Shown: positions 26,989-35,940, counted from the stretch's first letter. The stretch: DNA of 58,212 bases from an uncultured Ruminococcus sp. (GCA_947176415.1 CAMWQJ010000007.1:1-58212); one strand, 5' to 3'. Notes: a model not told the origin generated them from the letters alone. Numbers and translations: made by a program.

Positions 26989-27017
26989 TTGACTTGTTGA
27001 GAAATACAGTGTATAAT
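26989..27017 (+). promoter_or_regulatory. sigma-A promoter of ldh
   Basis: TTGACT (26989-26994), 17-base spacer, TATAAT (27012-27017). Confidence 0.87.
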
Positions 27018-27048
27018 GATTATAGCTTTAAATCTCAGGAGGTTAATT

Positions 27049-28002
27049 ATGAATACGGATAAAAGAAAAGTTGTGCTTATCGGTACTGGCATGGTGGGCA
27101 TGAGTTTTGCATATGCTGTTGTAAATCAGGGCGGTATCTGCAATGAACTTGTGCTTATTGACGTGAACAAGGAAAGAGCTAACGGCGAGGCTATGGACCT
27201 GAATCACGGTCTTGCATTTGCAAAGTCGAATATGAGAATATATGCAGGCGAATATAAGGACTGCAAAGACGCTGACATTGTTGTTATAGCAGCGGGTGTT
27301 GCACAGAAGGACGGCGAAACAAGGCTTGACCTTTTACAGCGTAATACGGAGGTTTTCCGCTCAATTATCTCACCTGTTGTAAAGTCGGGTTTTGACGGAA
27401 TATTCCTCGTTGCAACGAATCCCGTTGACATTATGACAAGAGTTACTTACGAGCTTTCACGCTTCGGTGCTTCACGTGTTATCGGTACGGGTACTTCGCT
27501 TGACACGGCACGTCTCCGTTATCTTCTCGGCGATTATTTCACGGTAGACCCCAAAAATATTCACGCATACGTTATCGGCGAACACGGCGACAGCGAATTT
27601 GTACCGCTTTCACAGGTAATGCTTGCCACAAAGTCAGTTACCGAAATACTCGAGGACGACAAGAACGATTATAAAATTGAGGACATGGAGTCTATAGAAG
27701 AACAGGTGCGGACTTCTGCCTACAAGATTATTTCCGCAAAAAGAGCAACCTACTATGGAATCGGCATGGCGATAACACGTATTGTAAAGGCTATTCTCGG
27801 CGACGAAAACAGCGTGCTTACCGTTTCGGCAAAACTTTGCGGTGAATATGAAAGCAAGAACGTATTTATAGGCGTTCCGTGTATTATCGGCAGAAACGGC
27901 GTAAAGGAAATTGTTGAATTATCGCTTACGGACAGTGAAAAGGAAAAATTCCAGAACTCCAGACAGGTACTTGAGGACAGTTTCAACGGACTTGAATTAT
28001 AA
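27049..28002 (+). CDS. ldh: L-lactate dehydrogenase
   Basis: Reduces pyruvate to L-lactate with NADH. The 317-residue protein has the Rossmann loop IGTGMVG, acidic LIDVN, the mobile loop VAQKDGETR with Gln as in lactate (not malate) dehydrogenases, catalytic EHGDSE histidine, and ATNPVDI. The start ATG at 27049 follows AGGAGG by 6 bases. It is monocistronic between its own promoter and terminator, pointing to lactate as one fermentation end product; ackA elsewhere in the window gives acetate. Confidence 0.96.
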   Translation: MNTDKRKVVLIGTGMVGMSFAYAVVNQGGICNELVLIDVNKERANGEAMDLNHGLAFAKSNMRIYAGEYKDCKDADIVVIAAGVAQKDGETRLDLLQRNTEVFRSIISPVVKSGFDGIFLVATNPVDIMTRVTYELSRFGASRVIGTGTSLDTARLRYLLGDYFTVDPKNIHAYVIGEHGDSEFVPLSQVMLATKSVTEILEDDKNDYKIEDMESIEEQVRTSAYKIISAKRATYYGIGMAITRIVKAILGDENSVLTVSAKLCGEYESKNVFIGVPCIIGRNGVKEIVELSLTDSEKEKFQNSRQVLEDSFNGLEL

Positions 28003-28003
28003 T

Positions 28004-28038
28004 AAAAAAATGCTCCCTTTTTAACAGGGAGCTTTTTT
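28004..28038. terminator. bidirectional intrinsic terminator
   Basis: GCTCCC (28012-28017) pairs with GGGAGC (28027-28032); an A run on the left and a T run on the right allow use by ldh and by the convergent anti-sigma gene. Confidence 0.88.
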
Positions 28039-28050
28039 ATTTAAGGAGGT

Positions 28051-29976
28051 TTATTTAAGATTGGATAAATCAACAAAGCCGTTGTTGTTCATGCAAAGAT
28101 AGAGATTGTCACGGAATTTGTCTTCAACAATAAATGCAAGCGTTACTTCGGTTGATTCTCCTGCATCAAGGTGAATTTCGTTTTTGCCTTCCTGATTCGG
28201 ACTGCTGAACGAGAATGCTCCGCCACATGGCATATTATCAATAAAATTTATCATTGTTTCTTCAAGCTGTGTCTCCATTTCCATTACATTATAGTCATAT
28301 ACGCCAAAGAAATATCCATCACATTGTGTCTGCAAAGTCGGGCATATGCAATATCCGCCGAAACCAGTAGGTGTTGTGCCGTTGTTTGTGTAGGTAACAG
28401 ATACCGTCATGACGCTGAAAGGTACTGTTTCAGTTCCGAATTCAATTTCAGTACCGTTTTCAAACTTAACCCATTTGCGTAAATTTTCAGCAAGCGTGCC
28501 GTCTTCGTTGAGATATTTACTGAAATCAGTATGGTTGCCTATCTGGTCGGTTGTCAGTCCGTTGAAGTCGTCGGCGAAACGCACACCGGTTATTGTAGCT
28601 GATATATCGCCCCATACGTCCGGATTTTTTTCACGGACTTCCTCGCCGACCTGTACTATATTACTTTCCTCAACCAGTATGCCTACATCTGCATAAGAAC
28701 CTACTGTAAATGCTGTGTTTTCCTGTTCGTACTGACGTGGTGTATATATTCCGGCTGTTTCTTCTTCTGACGGCACGAGCTTTACGTTATCAATAATCTT
28801 TCTGAAATCTTCTTCCGAAATGCCGTCGGTTACGTATAATTTAAGAACATATGGCGTATTGTCGAAATATATAAATGCTATACGTCCGAAATTATGTTCC
28901 GGATTGTCAGGGATATAAGTGCTACGGTAATACATTGAAACGGTTTTGCCGTCAAGTAACAATTCGTCCTTTGTAGTTGCTATTTCCGGATTTCCTGTGT
29001 CTTCATAATATTCTGAACCTTTCTGAACTTTCGTAAAATCCGGTGTCATGCCGTCATCAGTAGTCCAGTTATGGAATTTTCCTCCATAGGGACTATCCTG
29101 CCCCTGATATTCGAGACCCTTCGGCAACCAGCCGTATTCAACATCATAGATTGTGTCATAGTCAATATCGTCCTTTGTGAACTGATGAACTTCTCCGTTT
29201 ACCTGTCCGTCGTCTTCGCCGTCTTTTACAAGTTCATTTTCATTTGGTGTATACTCTCTTGCCGTTTCAGTATCGGATACGGAGAGACTGAGACCGTTGA
29301 GGATATTTTTCAGGTCGTCCTCTGATACATCGTCTGTTACAAATATATGCACCATGTAGTCAGTACCGTTAAAAGCAACGAATATTTCACGTCCGAAATT
29401 CTTCGGGTCTGCTGTTTCCTCATCATATGAACCGTTGCAGTTCATTACAAATCTTTTTTCATTTTCTTCAAAACTGTACGTTTCGACTATATTGTCATGA
29501 TAGCATATGTTTTCAACCGGAGTTTCGCTCGTATTTTTAAGAAAAAGTACTGTCAGCTTTATTTCGTCACTGCTGTAGCCGTAACTTTTTACTGACGCTT
29601 TGTTGTCCTCCGCCTGAAATGACATTCCGTCGGGTAGCCAGCCAATGTTGAGAGAATAATATGTCTCTGTATTTATTGTCTCAACAGGCGGAGCGGTGGC
29701 TTCCTCTGTATCTTCGGCGAACTGTGCTGACTGTAGCTGTGAAGTTTCGTCGGAACGTGTATTCAGATAGATAGCAGTCGGAAATGCTACAACAGCAAGA
29801 GTTGCGACCGCAACGGTCATATTCATTAGAATGTTATTTTTTTTCATGGTTACTCCTTTCCGCATAAAACGCTTCTGTGTGTTGTATTCTTCGGAGAAAA
29901 CGTGTATCCTGTCAGATGAAAAAGCCTCGTCAACTATTTTCTCCCACTCTCTGCCGTCAGGAATTTTATTCTTCAT
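28051..29976 (-). CDS. anti-sigma factor-like membrane protein with duplicated extracytoplasmic domain
   Basis: The partner of the ECF sigma gene that it overlaps by 11 bases. A short cytosolic N-terminus (about 1-47) precedes one membrane segment (about 48-70). Outside, two related domains of about 130 residues begin NIGWLPDGMSFQ and YGWLPKGLEYQG and end with VTDDVSEDDLKNIL and VTDGISEEDFRKII; they resemble DUF4367. The last 220 residues form a further beta-rich domain. The cytosolic part lacks a clear zinc-binding anti-sigma motif. I infer that the exterior senses an envelope signal and controls the sigma factor. AAAGGAG lies 9 bases before ATG. Confidence 0.8.
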   Translation of the reverse strand: MKNKIPDGREWEKIVDEAFSSDRIHVFSEEYNTQKRFMRKGVTMKKNNILMNMTVAVATLAVVAFPTAIYLNTRSDETSQLQSAQFAEDTEEATAPPVETINTETYYSLNIGWLPDGMSFQAEDNKASVKSYGYSSDEIKLTVLFLKNTSETPVENICYHDNIVETYSFEENEKRFVMNCNGSYDEETADPKNFGREIFVAFNGTDYMVHIFVTDDVSEDDLKNILNGLSLSVSDTETAREYTPNENELVKDGEDDGQVNGEVHQFTKDDIDYDTIYDVEYGWLPKGLEYQGQDSPYGGKFHNWTTDDGMTPDFTKVQKGSEYYEDTGNPEIATTKDELLLDGKTVSMYYRSTYIPDNPEHNFGRIAFIYFDNTPYVLKLYVTDGISEEDFRKIIDNVKLVPSEEETAGIYTPRQYEQENTAFTVGSYADVGILVEESNIVQVGEEVREKNPDVWGDISATITGVRFADDFNGLTTDQIGNHTDFSKYLNEDGTLAENLRKWVKFENGTEIEFGTETVPFSVMTVSVTYTNNGTTPTGFGGYCICPTLQTQCDGYFFGVYDYNVMEMETQLEETMINFIDNMPCGGAFSFSSPNQEGKNEIHLDAGESTEVTLAFIVEDKFRDNLYLCMNNNGFVDLSNLK

Positions 29977-30499
29977 CAGTCGTTTCTCCTTTCATGCTTA
30001 TAAGACTTTTTTTTGCACGTTCAAATCTTTTCCGTGCGGTTGATTCGCTTATTGAAGTCCTCTGGGCAACTTCTTTCCACGAAAGCCCGTTGCCGTACCG
30101 CATTGCAATTATACTGCGGTCTGTCTCGTTAAGCCTGTTAAATAAATTTCTCCTGTTCTGCCTGTCCATACGGCTGTCAACTTCTTCCTCGACATTCTGA
30201 ACGCTGTCGGGAATCTGCATAACCTCATCGTCAACAGGTCGCTCACGGACAATAATGCGTTTGTTTTTTCTGTAGATATTTATTGACGTACTCCTTATAA
30301 CCTTGACAATATATGCCTTTGTCTTTTCGCTTTCGGGAGCATTTAGTTTTTTAAGCCTGCCGATTATACGCATGAACGCATCTGACACTGCATCTTCCGC
30401 AAGGTCACTTCTGTGAAGCACCGCAAAAGCTATCCTGTACATCGGCTGTTCGTAAATTTCATAAAGTCTTTCCAGTTTTTCAGACTCTTCGCTTGTCAT
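29966..30499 (-). CDS. ECF-family RNA polymerase sigma factor
   Basis: A 177-residue sigma-70-type ECF factor with region 2 (LYEIYEQPMYRIAFAVLHRSDLAEDAVSDAFMRI pattern, about residues 11-45) and region 4 with a helix-turn-helix (GLSWKEVAQRTSISESTARKR, about 138-160). GAGGTGAGG precedes ATG. Its end overlaps the start of the anti-sigma gene, a normal sign of a co-regulated pair. No sigma-A consensus is seen upstream; instead a box shared with the divergent sigma gene lies 48 bases before the start, so autoregulation is likely. Confidence 0.92.
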   Translation of the reverse strand: MTSEESEKLERLYEIYEQPMYRIAFAVLHRSDLAEDAVSDAFMRIIGRLKKLNAPESEKTKAYIVKVIRSTSINIYRKNKRIIVRERPVDDEVMQIPDSVQNVEEEVDSRMDRQNRRNLFNRLNETDRSIIAMRYGNGLSWKEVAQRTSISESTARKRFERAKKSLISMKGETTDEE

Positions 30500-30546
30500 A
30501 TAACCTCACCTCATTTTCGGACGTCCTGTATAATATAACACATCTG

Positions 30547-30557
30547 GGACATATGAT
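30547..30557 (-). promoter_or_regulatory. shared 11-base box upstream of sigma gene (left copy)
   Basis: Minus-strand ATCATATGTCC, identical to a plus-strand copy at 30694-30704. Each faces its own ECF sigma gene. Possibly an ECF -35 element or a regulator site; no -10 with matching spacing was found in both. Confidence 0.45.
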
Positions 30558-30693
30558 GTGACATGATTTTTATTGATAAATTATTAATTTTCTGTAAACT
30601 TTATATGAATTGCCTGCAAAATCCTCTGAAAAGTGCTAAAATATAACAGAAGGACAGTACAGGGCTTTTTTGCTTAAATGAATAAAATATATT

Positions 30694-30704
30694 ATCATAT
30701 GTCC
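30694..30704 (+). promoter_or_regulatory. shared 11-base box upstream of sigma gene (right copy)
   Basis: Plus-strand ATCATATGTCC, 75 bases before the sigma start at 30779, mirroring the copy at 30547-30557. The 30500-30778 gap holds no gene. Confidence 0.45.
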
Positions 30705-30778
30705 TTTTTTTCTGTTTACGGCGAATGTATATTATAAGATATAATTACGCCTGTTATAAAGCTGTCGGAGGTGAAAAA

Positions 30779-31345
30779 ATGACAGATACTGAATGGGAGA
30801 ATATGTTCCGTGAATCTCCCTCGCAGGCTTACGGACTTTTTATTGAAGAATACGGCAACTTGATTTATGCAATAGTTATAAATAAAATAGGCGGTTGCGG
30901 TACAAAGGAAGATGTTGAGGACTGCGTAAGCGATATTATGGTTGAGTTTTTTAAGAATGCCGAGCGGTTTTCTGCTGACAGCGGAAGCCTCAAGTCCTAC
31001 ATAAGTATCATCGCAAAACGCCGTGCTATCGACGCTTTCCGTGAAATAACGGGGCGTAATGGTATTGTTTACGATATGGACGACGACAATATAGTTTTAC
31101 CGCCCTCGGATAATGATACCGCAGGCGAAGCCGAAAAGCACATTTTCAGCCGTGAACTGTGGAATATAGTTAAATCGCTCGGCGAGCCTGACTGCTCAAT
31201 AATTGTCTATCAGTATTTCTATAACCATACTGTTCAGGAGACGGCACAAAGGCTTGATATGACATCTGATGCGGTGCAGAAGAGAAGCATACGTGCCAGA
31301 AAAAAAATAGGCACAATTCTTAAAAGTGGTGATTATTATGACTGA
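30779..31345 (+). CDS. ECF-family RNA polymerase sigma factor
   Basis: A 188-residue ECF sigma factor, divergent from the one at 29966-30499 and only distantly similar to it. Region 2 is at about residues 15-80 (DVEDCVSDIMVEFFKN, then SYISIIAKRRAIDAFR), and region 4 has the helix-turn-helix HTVQETAQRLDMTSDAVQKRSIRARKK. ATG at 30779 follows GGAGGTG; an upstream in-frame start has no ribosome site. The anti-sigma gene begins 8 bases before its stop codon ends, implying coupled expression. Confidence 0.92.
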   Translation: MTDTEWENMFRESPSQAYGLFIEEYGNLIYAIVINKIGGCGTKEDVEDCVSDIMVEFFKNAERFSADSGSLKSYISIIAKRRAIDAFREITGRNGIVYDMDDDNIVLPPSDNDTAGEAEKHIFSRELWNIVKSLGEPDCSIIVYQYFYNHTVQETAQRLDMTSDAVQKRSIRARKKIGTILKSGDYYD

Positions 31346-32369
31346 TGAAGAGAAAGATTTTGTAAACCGGCTGAAAGATTTTGATGATGATATAGTTGAG
31401 GAAATAGCCGGAAGTTATCCCGCACTTGACGAGGAGACAAAGGAACGTATACTTAAAAAGTGCATTTCTGCATACGGCGGTAAATCGGAAGAGAGCGGAG
31501 AAGAACTTACAGTAAGCGGTACAGAGCCGTACACAAGACCGAAATGGTATAAATATGCGTCGTATGTGGCGGTAGCTGTTGTTGCGGTGGTCGGCGTTGG
31601 CAGTGTTGCAATGCTCCACAGAAATATGAATACTGTTGATACTTTTGACATGAAGAACACGCCTGTATTTACGGAAGAGTCCGACGACAATTCCACGGCT
31701 GTTGCAACTTCAACCACTGCATTCAACGGAAAAACTTTTGAGGGATATATGGCTGGCACTGCAATCACAACAGCACAGACGGCAGAGGAAGTTACGGAAA
31801 CGACAGCTGAAAGCAGTGCGGAAAAAACAGAAAAGACAACCGAAAAATCAACGGAAAAAAGCAGTACTCCGAAACGCACAACACAGTCACAGGCGGAAAC
31901 TCCGACCAAAGCGACAGAAACAACTTTATCTACTGATATTGTCAGCACCGAAACCGAGTCGACGGAGGAAATTTCCATAGAGGCAGAGTATATGGAAATG
32001 AAAACGGAAGATATAACAGATGAAGAACCGACAACGGAAGCAGTTATAAACAGCAGTGCTTTTGATTCGGTATTTGTGGGCGAAAAGTGGGTTTGCCAAA
32101 CCGATACGGGCGAGTTTGTATATGAATTTTACGATAACCGCACAGGAATTTTTATATCTCCGGACGGTGCGGAAGTAACACGTTTTGAATATGAGTTCGG
32201 AGACTCTTTTTATTTTGTAATGTCATTCGTAACGGAAAACGGCAATGTAACCACAAAAGAGGGCGAAATTCAGAACGATGCGGACAAAGAGTCTTTTATT
32301 GTAAAGTGGAATGACGGCACGACACAGACTTTTTATAATAAAACCGTCTGGGCTGGAATGGTTAATTAA
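31338..32369 (+). CDS. anti-sigma factor-like membrane protein
   Basis: A 343-residue single-pass protein paired with the preceding sigma gene. An acidic cytosolic N-terminus of about 65 residues (DEEKDFVNRLKDFDDDIVEEIA) precedes the membrane segment (about 69-91). A Thr/Glu/Ser-rich linker of about 130 residues reaches out to a C-terminal beta-rich domain (FVGEKWVCQTDTGEFVYEFYD onward). No zinc-type anti-sigma motif is visible. The exterior is unrelated to that of the neighbouring anti-sigma protein, so the two systems probably sense different cues. Start ATG overlaps the sigma gene. Confidence 0.78.
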   Translation: MTDEEKDFVNRLKDFDDDIVEEIAGSYPALDEETKERILKKCISAYGGKSEESGEELTVSGTEPYTRPKWYKYASYVAVAVVAVVGVGSVAMLHRNMNTVDTFDMKNTPVFTEESDDNSTAVATSTTAFNGKTFEGYMAGTAITTAQTAEEVTETTAESSAEKTEKTTEKSTEKSSTPKRTTQSQAETPTKATETTLSTDIVSTETESTEEISIEAEYMEMKTEDITDEEPTTEAVINSSAFDSVFVGEKWVCQTDTGEFVYEFYDNRTGIFISPDGAEVTRFEYEFGDSFYFVMSFVTENGNVTTKEGEIQNDADKESFIVKWNDGTTQTFYNKTVWAGMVN

Positions 32370-32406
32370 ATAAACGATATCTACAACACAAACCTCCTTA
32401 ATATAT

Positions 32407-32444
32407 ATCTCCCTGCAAATCTGCATTTGCGGGGAGATTTTGTT
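32407..32444 (+). terminator. intrinsic terminator after the anti-sigma gene
   Basis: Long stem ATCTCCC..GCAAAT with ATTTGC..GGGAGAT around a CTGC loop, then TTTTGTTT. Confidence 0.85.
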
Positions 32445-32455
32445 TCCTGATATAA

Positions 32456-32487
32456 TTGTCAACTTAATTTTTAAAAAAGGTTGACAA
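32456..32487 (+). promoter_or_regulatory. BirA-type biotin operator overlapping the bioY promoter
   Basis: Inverted halves TTGTCAACT (32456-32464) and GGTTGACAA (32479-32487) with a 14-base gap match the known BirA operator layout TTGTNAACC-N14-16-GGTTNACAA. The right half covers the -35 element, so BirA bound to biotinyl-AMP would block transcription. Confidence 0.82.
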
Positions 32488-32509
32488 TGGAAATTATATC
32501 TGATATAAT
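32481..32509 (+). promoter_or_regulatory. consensus sigma-A promoter of bioY
   Basis: TTGACA (32481-32486), 17-base spacer, TATAAT (32504-32509): perfect consensus, consistent with a strong promoter under repression. Confidence 0.9.
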
Positions 32510-32540
32510 ATATATGAAAAAAATAAAAGGAGGACTTTTT

Positions 32541-33086
32541 ATGTCAGATACTTTTTCGCACCGACCTGAAATCCTTACCGTCCGTGATATGTCATTTATA
32601 GCCTTGTTTTCGGCTTTAATGGCTGTCTGTTCGTGGATTACAATTCCCACTATAGTTCCGTTTACATTGCAGACTTTTGCGGTTTTCTGTGCCTTATTCA
32701 CGCTCGGCGGAAAAAAAGGCTTGTTTTCGGTGCTTGTATATATTTTTCTCGGACTTGTCGGACTTCCTGTGTTTTCGGGATTCAAAGGCGGTATAACAGC
32801 ACTTTTATCATATTCTGGCGGATATATAACGGGATTTATTTTTCTTGCACTTGTTTTTCTGACTGCGGAAAAACTCCTCGGTGAAAAGCTCTGTATAAAA
32901 ATTATATCAATGCTTGTCGGGGTTGCGGTGATGTATGCTTTCGGCACAATGTGGTTTATGTACATCACGAAGTCTGACTTAAAATACTCCCTCGGTGCGT
33001 GCGTTGTGCCGTTTATACCGTTTGACCTCGCAAAAATGGCACTTGCTTTTCTGATTTCGGGAAGAGTAAAAAAATTTGTCAGATAA
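32541..33086 (+). CDS. bioY: biotin transporter substrate-binding subunit BioY
   Basis: S component of an ECF-type biotin transporter. The 181-residue protein has six hydrophobic segments and family motifs in ALFSALMAVCSWITIP, VPFTLQTFAVFCA and LVGLPVFSGFKGG, and FIPFDLAKMALAF near the end. AAGGAGG lies ahead of ATG at 32541. The ECF energising module (ecfAA'T) is not adjacent, as is usual for group II systems. The BirA-type operator in front gives independent support for a biotin role. A small unknown gene follows 9 bases downstream. Confidence 0.95.
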   Translation: MSDTFSHRPEILTVRDMSFIALFSALMAVCSWITIPTIVPFTLQTFAVFCALFTLGGKKGLFSVLVYIFLGLVGLPVFSGFKGGITALLSYSGGYITGFIFLALVFLTAEKLLGEKLCIKIISMLVGVAVMYAFGTMWFMYITKSDLKYSLGACVVPFIPFDLAKMALAFLISGRVKKFVR

Positions 33087-33095
33087 TTTTCAGAT

Positions 33096-33476
33096 ATGTT
33101 TGATAGTCTTAAATATAAACTTAAAAAGAAAAAGTATGGTGTACATTTTGGTGAAGATGACATTTTTATAGGTGATATTATACTTAATTCCGTTCATGCC
33201 ATGCCTGAAAATGAATGGCAGTCCGAACAGGAAGCAGATTTTTACATGGACGATAAGTCGGATATTTATATTCTGAGAATCATAAACAGCAGTGAATATA
33301 AAATAACGCTGACTGATTGCGTATTAAGATATATTATAATACGTATTCCTGTAAAAAATATAAACGGACAGCTTGGTGAAATTATTACTGCACTTAAAAA
33401 AATTCCGTATAATAAAAAACTCCATTATGCAGAGGAAACTTATGATTTTCCGTATAAAAAACACCATAGCTTTTAA
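33096..33476 (+). CDS. hypothetical protein downstream of bioY
   Basis: A 126-residue protein I do not recognise. It starts with a basic stretch (YKLKKKKYG), followed by an alternating hydrophobic/acidic region suggesting a small beta-rich domain (FIGDIILN, DIYILRIINSSEYKITLTD). No signal peptide or membrane segment. No Shine-Dalgarno precedes the ATG, so translation may depend on the upstream bioY. The final codons lie within the left arm of the terminator hairpin. Confidence 0.6.
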   Translation: MFDSLKYKLKKKKYGVHFGEDDIFIGDIILNSVHAMPENEWQSEQEADFYMDDKSDIYILRIINSSEYKITLTDCVLRYIIIRIPVKNINGQLGEIITALKKIPYNKKLHYAEETYDFPYKKHHSF

Positions 33477-33498
33477 AGCTGTGGTGTTGGTTTTTTTA
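33455..33498. terminator. bidirectional intrinsic terminator overlapping a CDS end
   Basis: AACACCA..AGCT (from 33460) pairs with AGCT..TGGTGTT (to 33488); T run to the right, A run to the left, serving the bioY unit and the convergent P-type ATPase gene. Confidence 0.85.
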
Positions 33499-35907
33499 GA
33501 GTTCAATTTCTTTTTTGTTGTCGAGGGGATTTTTTGTAAGTGTTTCTTTTATCTTATTGAAAAGCAAAGTCAGATACCGCATAAAAGGCTCTGCAATAAT
33601 TGAGAAGTTTATACAAAGAAGTATAGCCTTTGTGGACATTCCCGAAATGCCGAAAAGGTCGCTTGCAAAAATCATACAGAAAATCATGCCGATAAGGCAG
33701 AAAGTCCACAGAGCCATTTTATAGAGATTCAGCGGACGGCTTATTTCAATAAGAATCATAAGTCCGACGACGCAGAGAAGAATTGTGGAGGCAGTGGCAA
33801 TATCTATCTGGTCGACGTTGTAGGTGTTGCCGAAAAACACCATAGCACCGACTATTATAGTATCCGTAAGACCTGCCGGAAGAGCTTTTAGTATAACATT
33901 TGTCATGAAATTTCCACGTATAATATCCTTGTTTGGCATCTGCGAGAGCAATACCCCAGGGATTCCTATTGTAAACATACTTATCAGTGAAATCTGCGAG
34001 GGTTTGAGAGGATAAGTTATTCCGAAACATATGGCACAAACGGACATTATAAGCGAGAAGATATTTTTTACAAGGAAAAGACTTCCCGAGCGTTCAAGAT
34101 TGTTTACAACACGGCGACCCTCAGTTACAACATCGGGCATTTTGGAGAAGTCCGATTCAAGAAGGACAAGCTGTGAGACCTGTGCCGCTGCCTCACTTCC
34201 TGAAGCCATGGCAACGGAACAGTCTGCCTCCTTGAGAGCGAGAACATCGTTTACACCGTCGCCTGTCATTGCAACTGTACGCCCCTGAAGTTTAAGAGCC
34301 TTTACAAACTTTCTCTTCTGGTCGGGTGTTACACGTCCGAAAACTGTATACCGCTGTACAGCATCGTAAATTGCCGTGTCGTTGGTGAGGGTAGAAGCGT
34401 CAACATAATGCTGTGCGTTTGCTATGCCTGCCTGTTTTGCAACTTCCGATACCGTAACGGGATTATCGCCTGAAATTACTTTTATTTCAACGCCCTGTTC
34501 TGCAAAAAATTTAAAAGTCTCGGGGGCATTTTCACGGATTTGATTTGAAAGGATTATAAAGCATACGGGCAAAAAATCGTCCGCAAGTTCTTTTCCGTCG
34601 GGAGTACCGCCGTATCTTCCGAAAGCAAGCACACGGTATCCTTTACGGCTGTTTGAATCAATTATTTTTCGCAGACTGTCAGTCATATCTTTTATAACAA
34701 AATCGGGAGCTCCGACTATATAAGAGCCGTTCTCAAAAGTAACACTGCTGTATTTGTACTTTGAGGAAAAACCTGTTTTGCCGACAGCTTTACGTCCTGC
34801 TGGTGTCATGAAATGATTTTTAAGGGTTGTCATAGTCTCATTGTCTGAGTCCTGTGCGGAAGTAAAGTCGCTTATAAGCCCGTTAAGCTCGTCTGCCGAA
34901 ATATCGTCGGCAAGCGGTACAACCTCTTTCACACTCATTGCGTTTTCGGTTATAGTACCAGTCTTGTCAACGCAGAGAACGTCCACACGTGCGAGGGTTT
35001 CGATACACTTCATGTCATGGACAAGAACTTTTTTCCGTGCAAGTCTCATTGCACTTATAACAAGAGTTGTGCTTGCAATCAGAAAAAGCCCCTCTGGTAT
35101 CATTCCGATAACGGAAGCAACCATAGCCTGTACGCTGTCTTTCATCGGCATATGGTTTGTTATGTGCTGTTGATAAAACATAAATATGCCGACGGGAATT
35201 ATAATAATTCCTGCAATCTTTACGATTCTGTTAAGCGAGCGTATCATTTCGGACTGCTCGCCTTTTTTTGAGCGTTTAGCCTTTATTGTAAGCTGTGATA
35301 TATATGACTCACTGCCGACTTTTTCAAGTTTTGCACGGCAAGCCCCCGATACTACAAAACTTCCCGACATCAGAAAGTCACCGCTTGTTTTTGAAATTTC
35401 GTCTGATTCTCCCGTAAGGAGTGACTCATTTACGGAGACGTTGCCGTCAATTATAACAGCGTCTGCACTAATCTGACTTCCTGCACTGAATATTACTATA
35501 TCGTCAAGAACCAAATCACCTGACGGCATGTTTACTTTTTTTCCGTCACGTATGGCGGTTGTTACGGGAGCATTAAGCATAGTGAGTTTATCAAGGGTGC
35601 GTTTGGAACGTAATTCCTGAACGATTCCTATAAGGGTATTGGCTATGATAATCGGCAGAAAAGTCAGGTCACGATAAGAACCGACAAAGAAAAGCAGACC
35701 GGCGAGAATGAAGAAAATGAAGTTAAAATAAGTGAATACATTTTCGCTGATAATTTCCTGAACTGTTTTGGAGGGTGGCTCGACGGGATTATTTATAAAT
35801 CCTTCCTCTGTTCTTTTTTTAACCTGTTCCGCAGTAAGTCCGTAATCAACTTGTGGATTTATTCTGACTGCTGTCGGCTTTGTGGTGTTTTCGGATTTTT
35901 TTACCAA
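33496..35907 (-). CDS. cation-transporting P-type ATPase (P2-like, CtpE-type)
   Basis: An 803-residue P-type ATPase. Motifs: actuator LLTGESDEI, membrane motif GMIPEGL in segment 4, phosphorylation site CVDKTGTITENA (Asp about residue 310), and hinge MTGDGVNDVLALKEADCSVAM. The PEGL motif belongs to P2-type pumps for Ca2+ and related ions and argues against a heavy-metal (CPx) pump; the N-terminus lacks metal-binding CxxC domains. The pattern recalls mycobacterial CtpE, a calcium pump; the ion here is inference. A TTG start with AAAGG upstream is the only start that fits. Own promoter at 35941-35969. Confidence 0.9.
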   Translation of the reverse strand: MVKKSENTTKPTAVRINPQVDYGLTAEQVKKRTEEGFINNPVEPPSKTVQEIISENVFTYFNFIFFILAGLLFFVGSYRDLTFLPIIIANTLIGIVQELRSKRTLDKLTMLNAPVTTAIRDGKKVNMPSGDLVLDDIVIFSAGSQISADAVIIDGNVSVNESLLTGESDEISKTSGDFLMSGSFVVSGACRAKLEKVGSESYISQLTIKAKRSKKGEQSEMIRSLNRIVKIAGIIIIPVGIFMFYQQHITNHMPMKDSVQAMVASVIGMIPEGLFLIASTTLVISAMRLARKKVLVHDMKCIETLARVDVLCVDKTGTITENAMSVKEVVPLADDISADELNGLISDFTSAQDSDNETMTTLKNHFMTPAGRKAVGKTGFSSKYKYSSVTFENGSYIVGAPDFVIKDMTDSLRKIIDSNSRKGYRVLAFGRYGGTPDGKELADDFLPVCFIILSNQIRENAPETFKFFAEQGVEIKVISGDNPVTVSEVAKQAGIANAQHYVDASTLTNDTAIYDAVQRYTVFGRVTPDQKRKFVKALKLQGRTVAMTGDGVNDVLALKEADCSVAMASGSEAAAQVSQLVLLESDFSKMPDVVTEGRRVVNNLERSGSLFLVKNIFSLIMSVCAICFGITYPLKPSQISLISMFTIGIPGVLLSQMPNKDIIRGNFMTNVILKALPAGLTDTIIVGAMVFFGNTYNVDQIDIATASTILLCVVGLMILIEISRPLNLYKMALWTFCLIGMIFCMIFASDLFGISGMSTKAILLCINFSIIAEPFMRYLTLLFNKIKETLTKNPLDNKKEIEL

Positions 35908-35940
35908 TATTTACACACCTTTCCTGTTATGATACCTAAT

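Noticed and set aside
31415-31978. 187-codon minus-strand frame
   Set aside because: It is the shadow of the Thr/Glu-rich linker of the anti-sigma gene; the low-complexity Val/Ser product arises from repeated ACA/GAA codons on the other strand.
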